From assembly GCF_900111745.1 (NCBI RefSeq), contig NZ_FOIJ01000002.1:124001-188000 (forward strand): a stretch of 64,000 nt of DNA, written 5' to 3'. Of the stretch, positions 8,282 to 16,769 are shown one piece after another (within the stretch, counting starts at the first letter, position 1; every line of letters begins with the position of its first letter). Source of the DNA: Stigmatella erecta. GTDB taxonomy: Bacteria; Myxococcota; Myxococcia; Myxococcales; Myxococcaceae. The position numbers were made by a program, and so were the translations under genes. The notes below the pieces were generated by a model. It was not told the origin of the DNA. It made no database searches and saw nothing but the letters and a program-made list of their open reading frames with translations.

Positions 8282-10780
8282 ATGAACATCCGCTCCACGG
8301 CGCTGGCGCTGCTGCTGACGGTCACGGGTGCATCCCCCGTGCTCGCCGCCACCTCCTCTCTCCCCGTCTTCGTCACCGCCCACTACGAACGTGAAGACCA
8401 GGTGCGCACCGTCGCGCAACGCTTCCAGCACCTGATGGTCGACCGGGCGAAGAAGCTCATCCGCACCGAGGCGACGCCCGAGGATCTCGAGGTCCTCCGC
8501 AGCGCGGGGCTCCAGGTGGAGATTGATCCGGACGCGACCGCGCTCATGCAGCGCATCCTCGCGGCCCTGCCCAAGCCGGGCGGCCTCAAGCGCATTCCGG
8601 GCTACGCCTGCTACCGCACGGTGGAAGAGACCTACAGCACCATGGACTCGCTGGTCCTCAAGGCACCGGCGCTGGCCTCCCTAGTGGACATCGGGCCGAG
8701 CTGGGAGCGCATCCAGAACCCGCAGGCGGGCTTCACGATGCGGGTGCTGCGGCTGACCAACTCCGCCACCAATGCGTCCGTCCCCGACAAGGCGGACATG
8801 GTGGTGGTCAGCGCCATTCACGCGCGCGAGTATACGACCGCCGAGCTGATGACGCGCTTCGCCGAGTGGCTGGTCGACCAGCACGGCCGTGACGCCGAGG
8901 CCACCTGGCTGCTCGACAACTTCCGCTTCCACTTCGTGCTCCATGCCAATCCCGACGGCCGCAAGCGCGCGGAGACGGGCGTGCTGTGGCGCAAGAACAC
9001 CAACAACAGCCGGGGCTCCTGCGGCAGCAACAGCTTTGGCATCGATCTCAACCGCAACTTCCCCTTCCACTGGAACACCACCCCGGACGGCTCCAGCGGC
9101 TACCCCTGTGACGAGACCTACCGCGGTCCCACGCCCGGCTCCGAGCCGGAGACGCAGAACATCGTCCGGTACACCGCGGGCACCCCGGGCATGGGCGGCA
9201 TCTACAGTGGCGGGGTGTTCCCGGATCGCCGCGCGGACGCGGCCGACGCCCTGGCCCCGGAGGACTACCGCGGCATGTTCTTCGACATTCACAGCTACTC
9301 GCAGCTGGTGCTCTGGTCCTGGGGAGACCTGACCACCCCGGCGCCCAACGGGCCCGCGCTGCAGACGCTCGGCCGGCGGCTCGCCGCCTTCAACGACTAC
9401 ACGCCGCAGCAGTCCGTGGAGCTGTACCCCACGGATGGAACCACCGACGACACCTTCTATGGCGCGCTGGGCGTGCCGTCCTACACCATCGAACTCGGCA
9501 TCGACTTCTTCGAGGACTGCGACAGCTTCGAGAACTCCACCTTCCCGCTCAACTTCGCCGCGATGCGCTATGCCGCGCGCAACCTGCACGCCCCCTACCG
9601 GCTGCCGTCCGGCCCCGACACCACCGCGGTGAGCACGGGGCTGGCCAGCGTCGCGCCGGGCACGCCCCTGCCCGTCACCGCCACCGTGGATGACCGGGGC
9701 TTCAACCAGAGCAACGGCACCGAGCCGGTGCACGCGATTGCCTCGGCCCGCGCCTACGTGGATCTGCCGCCCTGGGCGGCCGGCGCGGTGGCCATCCCCC
9801 TCACGGCGGCCGATGGCGCGTTCAACGCGTCCGTGGAGACCGTCACCGGCAACGTCCCCACGGCGGGCCTGAGCCTGGGCGTGCATACCCTCTACGTGCA
9901 GGGCACCGACGCGGATGGAAAGCCGGGCACGCCCCAGGCCACGCTCTTCCAGGTCGGCACCAGCAACAACTCCGCGCCCTCCGCCCAGTTCACCTTCACC
10001 ACCGATGGCTTGACGGCCAGCTTCACCGACACGTCCACCGACTCGGACGGCACGATTGCCTCGCGCGCCTGGACGTTTGGCGACGGCAGCACCGCGTCCA
10101 CCGCAGCCCCCACGCATACCTACACCGCCTCGGGCAACTACCCGGTCACCTTGACGGTCACCGACGATGACGGGGCCAGCCGCAGCCTCACCCGGCAGGT
10201 CACCGTCACCCAGTTCGGCGGCGTGCTCAAGAATGGGGTGCCCGTGCCCAACCTGTCGGCCCCCAAGGGCCAGCCGCTGTACTACCGGCTCGAGGTGCCG
10301 GCCGGCGCCACCGGCCTCTCCGTGCGCATCGCCAACGGCACGGGGGATGCGGACCTCTACGTGCGCCACGGCACGCTGCCCACCACCTCGGCCTATGACT
10401 GCCGCCCGTACAAGGGCGGCAACAACGAGCTGTGCAGCGACTTGCAGACGAAGGCGGGGACCTGGTTCGTGATGCTCAACCCCTACTCCTCGTTCTCCGG
10501 CGTGACGCTCACCGCCAACTACACCGCGCCCAAGCCGGCCGGCCTGGCCCCGCTGGTGGAGTACGAGAGCCGGCTGATGCATGTCACGCTGCGTTGGTCG
10601 GGCGGCGACGACCAGGTCGTCATCCTCCGCAATGGCGCCTCCCTCAAGCAGGTCTCCAACACCGGCACCTGGAAGGAGACCATGCCCAAGCGCAGCACGC
10701 CCCCCACCTTGAGCACCTACAAGGTCTGCAACGTGGGGACGCAGGACTGCTCGGAAGAGATCCACGTCCTCACGTGGTGA
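8282..10780 (+). CDS. Secreted M14 zinc carboxypeptidase with PKD and PPC domains
   Basis: An 832-residue exported metallocarboxypeptidase. A Sec signal (cut near SPVLAA) and a propeptide-like region precede the M14 domain. The zinc ligands are His180 and Glu183 in AIHAREYT and His337 in FFDIHSYSQ; the catalytic Glu404 lies in YTIELGIDFF, and DLNRNF is the substrate loop. A PKD domain follows (about residues 562-644, with WTFGDGS), then a bacterial pre-peptidase C-terminal (PPC) domain (about 650-755) and a short Fn3-like end. It removes C-terminal amino acids from peptides outside the cell and suits predation or protein degradation. The strong promoter directly before the ATG suggests independent, leaderless expression. 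Confidence 0.92.
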   Translation: MNIRSTALALLLTVTGASPVLAATSSLPVFVTAHYEREDQVRTVAQRFQHLMVDRAKKLIRTEATPEDLEVLRSAGLQVEIDPDATALMQRILAALPKPGGLKRIPGYACYRTVEETYSTMDSLVLKAPALASLVDIGPSWERIQNPQAGFTMRVLRLTNSATNASVPDKADMVVVSAIHAREYTTAELMTRFAEWLVDQHGRDAEATWLLDNFRFHFVLHANPDGRKRAETGVLWRKNTNNSRGSCGSNSFGIDLNRNFPFHWNTTPDGSSGYPCDETYRGPTPGSEPETQNIVRYTAGTPGMGGIYSGGVFPDRRADAADALAPEDYRGMFFDIHSYSQLVLWSWGDLTTPAPNGPALQTLGRRLAAFNDYTPQQSVELYPTDGTTDDTFYGALGVPSYTIELGIDFFEDCDSFENSTFPLNFAAMRYAARNLHAPYRLPSGPDTTAVSTGLASVAPGTPLPVTATVDDRGFNQSNGTEPVHAIASARAYVDLPPWAAGAVAIPLTAADGAFNASVETVTGNVPTAGLSLGVHTLYVQGTDADGKPGTPQATLFQVGTSNNSAPSAQFTFTTDGLTASFTDTSTDSDGTIASRAWTFGDGSTASTAAPTHTYTASGNYPVTLTVTDDDGASRSLTRQVTVTQFGGVLKNGVPVPNLSAPKGQPLYYRLEVPAGATGLSVRIANGTGDADLYVRHGTLPTTSAYDCRPYKGGNNELCSDLQTKAGTWFVMLNPYSSFSGVTLTANYTAPKPAGLAPLVEYESRLMHVTLRWSGGDDQVVILRNGASLKQVSNTGTWKETMPKRSTPPTLSTYKVCNVGTQDCSEEIHVLTW

Positions 10781-10842
10781 CGGAGGCCCCGTCCCCCGTG
10801 GCGCGCCCGGCACATGCTTCTGGCGCCGGGGGTCAGTGCAGG

Positions 10843-10873
10843 CATGTCTCCAGGGGCGCATCCTGGAGACATG
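10843..10873. repeat. Perfect 12-bp inverted repeat over a start codon
   Basis: CATGTCTCCAGG (10843-10854) is exactly mirrored at 10862-10873 across a 7-nt spacer. The right arm contains the ATG of the downstream gene; the left arm contains an earlier ATG in the same frame. It could be an operator or an RNA hairpin that hides the translation start. Confidence 0.65.
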
Positions 10874-11695
10874 TCAGACACCGCCTCTTCCCGTTCACGC
10901 TGGCCGCGCCTGCACCTGTTCGAGCTGATTGACCAGGCCTGGTGTCCCCCGGCCGTGCGCGACCACGCCACCAACTACCTGGCCACCGTCAGTCAGAAGA
11001 TGGGCCTCTTCGATGCCGTGGCCCCCCTGCTCCAGCGGGGCCTGACGGCGGGTGCCACGGACGCGCTGTTGGATCTCGGCTCGGGCGGGGGAGGCCCCCT
11101 TCCCCGGCTGAAGGAGCTGCTGGCGCGGGAGCACGGCCTGCAGGCCCGGGTCCTCCAGAGCGATCTGTTTCCCAACGCCTGGGCGCAAGCGCGGGCCCAG
11201 GCCGCCGGGGTGGAGTACCTCTCCGGGCCGGTGGATGCCACCTGCGTGCCCCCGGAGCTCCGGGGGATGCGGACCCTGTTCAATGCGCTGCACCACTTCC
11301 GCCCGGACCAGGCGCTGCGGGTACTGGCCGATGCGCAGGCCCAGCGGGTCCCCATCGGCGTCTTCGAGGTGGTCGAGCGCTCCCCTCGCGGGGTGCTCTC
11401 CTCCCTGTTCATCCCCGTGATCGTGCTGCTCTTCACGCCCCAGGTGCGGCCGTTGACGCTGTCCCGGCTGCTCTTCACCTACGGGGTGCCCGTGCTCCCG
11501 CTGGCCCTGTTCTGGGATGGGCTCGTCTCGGCCCTGCGGGCCTACAGGCTGGAGGAGCTTCAGCGCATGACGGGCACCCTCTCCCAGGCGGGCTACACCT
11601 GGGAGGTGGGCCAGGCCCGGCGGCCGGGCAAGCCCCCCGTCACGTACGTGCTGGGCCTCCCGGAGCACCAGGAGCCCAGCCCGTCGAAGCGCTAG
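10871..11695 (+). CDS. SAM-dependent methyltransferase-like protein
   Basis: A 274-residue protein. LLDLGSGGGGPL (about residues 57-68) is the glycine-rich SAM-binding motif of class I methyltransferases, and FNALHHFRPD matches the post-II region seen in small-molecule methyltransferases. A hydrophobic stretch around residues 170-220 (LFIPVIVLLF and following) could sit in the membrane, which is unusual for the class. The acceptor is unknown. ATGs at 10814, 10844 and 10871 are all in frame; I chose 10871 because upstream residues look non-conserved, but the inverted repeat covering 10844 and 10871 leaves the start open. Its stop overlaps that of the convergent small gene. Confidence 0.7.
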   Translation: MSDTASSRSRWPRLHLFELIDQAWCPPAVRDHATNYLATVSQKMGLFDAVAPLLQRGLTAGATDALLDLGSGGGGPLPRLKELLAREHGLQARVLQSDLFPNAWAQARAQAAGVEYLSGPVDATCVPPELRGMRTLFNALHHFRPDQALRVLADAQAQRVPIGVFEVVERSPRGVLSSLFIPVIVLLFTPQVRPLTLSRLLFTYGVPVLPLALFWDGLVSALRAYRLEELQRMTGTLSQAGYTWEVGQARRPGKPPVTYVLGLPEHQEPSPSKR

Positions 11696-11859
11696 TTATG
11701 TGGAGGGAAGGCCGCGGGCTGTCCCGTCCCGCCATTGCCCTCGGGCTTCGGCCCCGTATGCTCCTCTTCCGGCGTGGACCGGCCGCCGCCCTTGTGACGG
11801 ATGGGCTCGTTCTCGGAGGGGGCCTGCTGGCCTCCTTGCTTCTCATCCTGCTTCTTCAT
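11692..11859 (-). CDS. Small hydrophilic protein, 55 residues
   Basis: A short gene on the minus strand with an excellent ribosome site, AGGAGG 8 nt before its ATG at 11859, which is the main reason to call it. The protein is very hydrophilic and low in complexity (Gln, Glu, Lys, Gly, Pro), begins MKKQDEKQGG, and has no signal peptide, Cys or membrane segment, so it is likely intrinsically disordered. I do not recognise a family. Its TAG overlaps the TAG of the methyltransferase-like gene on the other strand. Expression is inferred from the ribosome site alone. Confidence 0.6.
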   Translation of the reverse strand: MKKQDEKQGGQQAPSENEPIRHKGGGRSTPEEEHTGPKPEGNGGTGQPAAFPPHN

Positions 11860-11980
11860 GGTGTCTGCCTCCTGGAATGAGGGACTTTCCTCCAAGGTAC
11901 GCATGCCCCCGGGGGCTGGCACCTCCCCTCCTCCCGGAGATGCCGCACTGCGGCACAGGCCCCTCCCCCGCCCCCCGTGC

Positions 11981-13003
11981 TCAGCGCCGGCGTGCCGCGG
12001 GCGCGAGCGCGGGGTTTTCCCACCCCGCATCGCCCGTGTGCACGTTGGTCCCCGGCGGGATGAGCGCATCGATGCGGTCCAGCAGGGCGCTGTCCAGCGT
12101 GACGGAGGCGGCCCCCAGCTGGGACTCCAGCTGCTCCAGGGTGCGCGGGCCGATGATGGCCGAAGTCACCGCCGGGTGCCGGATGACGAAGGCGATGGCG
12201 AGGTGCACCAGGGACATCCCCGCCTGGTCGGCCAGGGCGCCCAGGGCATCGGCCACCTCGAGCTTGCGCTGATTGGCCGGTTGCGACAAATCGTAGCGGC
12301 CCGGCATGCGGGCGGCACGCGGGGACGCCGGCGCGGCAGCGCCCTTGCGCCACTTGCCGGACAGCCACCCGCCGGCCAGCGGACTCCAGGGAATGACCCC
12401 CATGCCGTGACGCTGGCAGGTCGGCAGGACGTCCGCTTCTATCCCTCGCACCAGCAAGGAGTACGGGGGCTGCTCGCAGACGAAGCGCGTCAGGCCCCGC
12501 TCGCGGGCGGCCCACTGCGCCTCGACGATCTGCGAGGCGGGAAACGTCGAGGAGCCCACGTAGCGCACCTTGCCCTGGGTGACGAGATCGCTCAACGCGC
12601 CGAGCGTCTCCTCGATGCCGGTGTCCGCCGAGGGCCGGTGCACCTGGTAGAGATCGATCCAGTCAGTCCGCAGGCGCCGCAGGGACGCTTCGACTTCCTG
12701 GAAGATCCACCGGCGCGAGTTGCCCTGCTGGTTCGGATCCTCCCCCATCGACGCATGGAACTTGGTGGCGAGCACCACCTTGTCCCGCCGGCCATCGGAC
12801 AGGGCCTTGCCGACAATCTCCTCCGACTCCCCCCGCGAGTAGACATCCGCGGTGTCGATGAAGTTGATGCCCGCATCGAGCGCCCGGTGGATGATGTGGA
12901 TGCTGTCGTGGTGGTCCGCGTTCCCCCACTGCCCAAACATCATCGCGCCCAGGCACAGCGGGCTCACGCGGACGCCGGTGCGTCCCAGAATGCGGTAGTT
13001 CAT
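11981..13003 (-). CDS. Aldo/keto reductase
   Basis: A 340-residue NADPH-dependent oxidoreductase of the AKR superfamily, a TIM barrel that reduces aldehydes or ketones. It opens with MNYRILGRTGVRVSPLCLGAM; the catalytic set is Asp and Tyr in FIDTADVYS, Lys in LATKFH and His in YQVHRPS. IPWSPLAGG and the C-terminal SAIIGPRTLEQLE are the cofactor-binding parts. The ATG at 13003 follows GAGGGAG. Sequence is closest to the YajO/YghZ-like group that acts on sugars and small carbonyls. Gene neighbours do not point to a substrate. Confidence 0.9.
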   Translation of the reverse strand: MNYRILGRTGVRVSPLCLGAMMFGQWGNADHHDSIHIIHRALDAGINFIDTADVYSRGESEEIVGKALSDGRRDKVVLATKFHASMGEDPNQQGNSRRWIFQEVEASLRRLRTDWIDLYQVHRPSADTGIEETLGALSDLVTQGKVRYVGSSTFPASQIVEAQWAARERGLTRFVCEQPPYSLLVRGIEADVLPTCQRHGMGVIPWSPLAGGWLSGKWRKGAAAPASPRAARMPGRYDLSQPANQRKLEVADALGALADQAGMSLVHLAIAFVIRHPAVTSAIIGPRTLEQLESQLGAASVTLDSALLDRIDALIPPGTNVHTGDAGWENPALAPAARRR

Positions 13004-13120
13004 GTCGAGCTCCCTCGGGGCCTCAGGGCCCCGGCGCACGCTAGCCGTCCGCCGGGACATGCCAGGGCCACCGGGACGGGCAATGTCCATTGACGCACGC
13101 TGCCGTCCCGGGCGGGAGCC

Positions 13121-14677
13121 TCAGAGGTTGATGCGCAGCCCCCCTCCGAGCTGGAACGTCGGGGCGGGCACCAGGGGCCTGCCGTCGATGACGAAGGGCC
13201 CGGAGTCCAGGGCGAAGCGGAACTCGCCCCCCTTGCGCCCGTAGCTGACCGCAGCGTAGCCCTCCACGCTCAAGTACGACAGGGCGCGATACCCCAGGTC
13301 GAAGCGCGAGGTGAAGGAGCGGTCCGACAGGTTCCCGAGGTTGGACAGCACGAAGGACGTCTTGTCCCAGGAGCCGGGCCCGATGAGCGTGGCATAGAGG
13401 GCCGCGTAGTGCTTGCCCAGGTAGAAGGGCTGATACACGCCCCGGGCAATGAGGTACGGGTAGAGCGTCGAGGCGTCATACCCCGGAGCGTTGTAGAAGT
13501 ACTCCACGCCCACGGTGGCCGTGTCGCTCTCGCTGTACGCAAAGGTGTAGGTGGCGCCTCCGGAGACCTGGGGGGTGAAGTGTCCCGGAGACTCGCTGGG
13601 CACGGGCAGCTTCGCGAGGTACTCCAGGCTGTCCAGCTCCAAGCCCCCGCCCCCCGCGATGATGTCCTCCAGGGACAGCCCCTCGGGCACCAGGAACCGG
13701 GGCGTCTCGAAGCCCTTCGTGAGGGCCAGCTCGCCGTAGACGTCGAAGGGCCCCGCGGCGGAGGAGATGTCGAACCCCAGGCGGGGCTTGCGGCCCCGCT
13801 GGAGCACGGCGCTGGCGCCGAGCTCCGCGGTCCCCAGCACCACCTCGGCCCGGGCCGCCCCGCCAATGCGGCCGAGCGTGGAGGCGGGCCCCGCGTTGTC
13901 CAGCAGCGCGATGCCGTAGAAGTTCCACCCCTTGGCTTCCCAGGGGACGTGGAGCTTGACCATGGAGGCGCCCGTGCGGGCATCGAAGACGGCGAGCGGA
14001 TCCCTGCGCTGGGGCGAGAGGAAGTCCGTGGGGTTCCAGAAGCGCGAGGTGCCCCACTTCACGTGCTGCTTGCCCACGGTGAAGAACACCGTGTGCGCGA
14101 TGTCGAAGCGCAGCCACGCCTGGTCCAAGAGGACGCGCGGGTTGGCGAACGTGGTGCCGGGGATGGCGGGGGTGCCATCACTGGGGTTGGTGCCCAGGAA
14201 GCCCGTGCTCTGGCCCGCCCGGGAGGGATCGAAGCTCAACCGGCCCACCACCATGCCGCGCAGCCGGTCCGTGGGCCGGGCATCGAAGTAGCCATCCACG
14301 AGCGTGGGCGCGGAGAAGGCGGTGTCCCCGAAGGAGACGCCCTCGCTGCCCTGGGTGAAGGCCCGCAGGTAGAACTGGCCGCCAATCTTCAGCGGATCCT
14401 CGGTGTGCCCCTCGGTGCCGAAGGCCTCCTGCACGGGCTCGCCGGTGAAGGCCTGCTCGTCGCGGGACTGCTCCGGGCCGGGCGACTGCCCCCGGGAGGG
14501 CTCCAGCGGGGAGCCTTCGGCCGGGGGCGGTGGCTCCTGAGCCGCCGCGGCGGGCGTCTCCGGCTGTTCATCGCCCCCGAAGAGGGCCTCCTCGTCCGGC
14601 CGGGACTGCGCCGCCACGGGCCCGCCCGAGAGCGCCGTGGCCAGCACCACCGCCGAGACCCATGCGCGGGCGCTCAT
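13121..14677 (-). CDS. Outer-membrane beta-barrel protein of the ABC export operon
   Basis: A 518-residue exported protein: Sec signal (cut near GPVAAQ), a Pro/Glu/Gln-rich low-complexity linker to about residue 90, then a long region of alternating aromatic and polar strands ending LGGGLRINL, as in an outer-membrane barrel. It resembles DUF1302-type or porin-like barrels but I cannot name the family. Its ATG overlaps the stop of the sorting-protein gene (ATGA), making it the last of five coupled genes with an ABC ATPase and two FtsX-type permeases. It probably forms the outer-membrane end or recipient of that system. Confidence 0.75.
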   Translation of the reverse strand: MSARAWVSAVVLATALSGGPVAAQSRPDEEALFGGDEQPETPAAAAQEPPPPAEGSPLEPSRGQSPGPEQSRDEQAFTGEPVQEAFGTEGHTEDPLKIGGQFYLRAFTQGSEGVSFGDTAFSAPTLVDGYFDARPTDRLRGMVVGRLSFDPSRAGQSTGFLGTNPSDGTPAIPGTTFANPRVLLDQAWLRFDIAHTVFFTVGKQHVKWGTSRFWNPTDFLSPQRRDPLAVFDARTGASMVKLHVPWEAKGWNFYGIALLDNAGPASTLGRIGGAARAEVVLGTAELGASAVLQRGRKPRLGFDISSAAGPFDVYGELALTKGFETPRFLVPEGLSLEDIIAGGGGLELDSLEYLAKLPVPSESPGHFTPQVSGGATYTFAYSESDTATVGVEYFYNAPGYDASTLYPYLIARGVYQPFYLGKHYAALYATLIGPGSWDKTSFVLSNLGNLSDRSFTSRFDLGYRALSYLSVEGYAAVSYGRKGGEFRFALDSGPFVIDGRPLVPAPTFQLGGGLRINL

Positions 14678-15462
14678 CGGCTTTTGCTCTCGAGCCAGGC
14701 CTTGGTGAAGATGTTGGCCTCGAGCGGCCGCAGGTCCACGCTCTTGATGAGGATGACGGTGGAGTTGGCCTTCTCCACCTCGTCGTAGATGCGGATCTCC
14801 TGGGGGTACCAGACCTCGGCGCCCTTGGACTCGCTGAAGAGCTTCTGCCACTTCGGGTAGTAGAGCGTGCGCATCAGCCGGCCGGACAGGGCGAACTCCT
14901 GGCGCTTGAGGACGTTGCTCGTGGCGGTGTCCACCCACAGCTTGATGACGGGGTAGGCCACGTCGATGCCGGGCTTGGCCTGGAGCGCCAGCTTGTGCAC
15001 CTTGAACTTCCCCAGCGCCTCTTCACCCTCGTAGGACGGCGTGTACTCCTCGGCCAGGCGCGACTCGTCGAAGTCGGCGCGGCGGCTGTCCGTCCCGGCG
15101 ATGCGCTCGCGCTCGGTGCGCCGCTCCCACTTGCCCACGTTGGGGTCATACCCCCACAGGTTCTTGTCCAGCCGCAGGTAGCCCTTGCCCGCCTCGCCCT
15201 TGGGCTTGGTGAAGAGGAGCATCAGCTTGTCGTCCGCGTCACGCCGGTAGACGAGCGCCTCGCGCACGGTGTCCGCCTTGTCCTTCTCCTTCTGCTCCAG
15301 GTAGGCCAGGGACTTGTAATCGCCGCCATTGCGCTGCCGGTCGTCAATGACTTCCAGCAGCTTCTTCATCCCCTCGGCATCCAGGGCCAGGGCGGTGGGG
15401 GCGGCCAGGAACACCACGGCCAGCGCGGCGGACAGCAGGGGCGGAAAGGTCATGGTCATCAT
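14674..15462 (-). CDS. Outer membrane lipoprotein-sorting protein (COG2834 type)
   Basis: A 262-residue periplasmic protein with a signal sequence (cleavage near PTALALD). Its body matches the LolA-like family annotated as outer membrane lipoprotein-sorting protein: KLMLLFTKPK, GYLRLDKNLWGYDP and LRTLYYPKWQ outline the half-open beta barrel that carries an acyl group. The start at 15462 overlaps the permease stop (ATGA); two further Met codons follow within four residues. Between FtsX-type permeases and a barrel it should shuttle a lipid or lipoprotein across the periplasm, by analogy to LolA. Confidence 0.82.
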   Translation of the reverse strand: MMTMTFPPLLSAALAVVFLAAPTALALDAEGMKKLLEVIDDRQRNGGDYKSLAYLEQKEKDKADTVREALVYRRDADDKLMLLFTKPKGEAGKGYLRLDKNLWGYDPNVGKWERRTERERIAGTDSRRADFDESRLAEEYTPSYEGEEALGKFKVHKLALQAKPGIDVAYPVIKLWVDTATSNVLKRQEFALSGRLMRTLYYPKWQKLFSESKGAEVWYPQEIRIYDEVEKANSTVILIKSVDLRPLEANIFTKAWLESKSR

Positions 15463-16769
15463 CCAATGTGGTGCATGGCCGTCACGGGCTTCATCCGCGC
15501 GGCGAGGAACGAGGGAATGAGGCTCACCACCATGGCGCACACGGTGATGAGCACCACGGCGAAGGTCACGGAGCTGGGCTCGATCTTCAGGAACCAGTTC
15601 TCCGTCAGCAACATCACCTGAACCACTTCGGGGGCCCGCACGCGCTGGGAGTTGATGCCCAGGCAGAAGGCCGTGGCGAGCGCCGCGCCGGTCAGGGTCG
15701 CCGAGAGGCTCAACATCAACGCCTCGGTCAGGAACATCACCAGCACCCGGCGCCGCTGCATGCCGATGGCGCGCAGCGTACCCACTTCCCGGGTGCGCTC
15801 GCGGATGGCGATCCACAGCGTGTTCATGATGCCCACGGCGATGATGACCAGCAGCACGAACGTCAGGAAGCCGGTGAGGAAGCCGAGCCCCTTCACCACC
15901 CACTGCACGAAGGAGATCTCGTCCTCCCAGTTGGTGATGTCCAGCTTCTGTCCCGTCCAGCCCTCCCGGTTGACGGAATCGAACTTCATCCAGAAGGCGC
16001 GGGGATCATTGTCCATGAGCGTGTAGTGGGCCGCGGCGAGCTTCTCGCGCAGGCGCTGCTGCACGGCGGGGATGGCCTGCATGTCCTTCAGGTACAGGAA
16101 GATGGCGCCCGTCGTGTCGGCCTTGAGCTGGTAGAGGTCCTGCAGGCTCTTGCTGGGCACGAAGGTGTTGAACGAGCTCATCATCCCCACGTTGGCGGCA
16201 ATGGCCACCACGCGCACATCCAGGGTGTTGTTGGTGCCGCGCAGCGTGGGGGCCGACAGCGTCAGCGCGTCGCCCACGCGCACCTCCAGCTTCTTGGCCT
16301 GCTCCTCGAAGATGAGGATGGTGCCGGGCTCCCGCAGGTCATCCAGCTTGCCCTGCCGGATTTGAAGCACCTTGCGGAAGCCCTGCTCGTTCTCCACGTC
16401 GATTCCGCCCACGCCCACCTGCATGGAGCCCGTGTCGGAGACGATCTTGGCCCACCCCCGCCCACGCTGGGACACGTAGTCCAGCTCGGGCACCTCCTGG
16501 CGGATGAGCTCCACGAGCTTCGGGTAGTTGACGACGACCGCCGCGGACTGGCCGGACGTCACCTTGTAAAAGCCGCCCACGTTCACATGTCCGCTCATCA
16601 GCGTGGTGGCGGACTCGAGCATGGTGGCCCGCATGCCGTTGGTCACCCCCATCAGGATGATGAGCAATGCGGTGACGCCCGCGATGGCGCCCCCCAGCAG
16701 CAGGGTGCGCCGGCGGTGGGCCAGCAGGTTGCGGAAGGCAATGAGGAGAATCTGGAGCATGGGGTTCAC
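15459..16769 (-). CDS. FtsX/LolE-type ABC transporter permease
   Basis: A 436-residue inner-membrane protein with the MacB/LolC layout: one N-terminal membrane helix (about residues 20-45), a large periplasmic domain, and three C-terminal helices in the FtsX domain (about 290-430, with LRAIGMQRRRVLVMFLTEALML). It would pair with the other permease and the ATPase as a mechanotransmission-type exporter, drawing substrate from the outer leaflet. The GTG at 16769 overlaps the preceding stop (GTGA); an ATG three codons later is the alternative. Confidence 0.88.
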   Translation of the reverse strand: MNPMLQILLIAFRNLLAHRRRTLLLGGAIAGVTALLIILMGVTNGMRATMLESATTLMSGHVNVGGFYKVTSGQSAAVVVNYPKLVELIRQEVPELDYVSQRGRGWAKIVSDTGSMQVGVGGIDVENEQGFRKVLQIRQGKLDDLREPGTILIFEEQAKKLEVRVGDALTLSAPTLRGTNNTLDVRVVAIAANVGMMSSFNTFVPSKSLQDLYQLKADTTGAIFLYLKDMQAIPAVQQRLREKLAAAHYTLMDNDPRAFWMKFDSVNREGWTGQKLDITNWEDEISFVQWVVKGLGFLTGFLTFVLLVIIAVGIMNTLWIAIRERTREVGTLRAIGMQRRRVLVMFLTEALMLSLSATLTGAALATAFCLGINSQRVRAPEVVQVMLLTENWFLKIEPSSVTFAVVLITVCAMVVSLIPSFLAARMKPVTAMHHIG

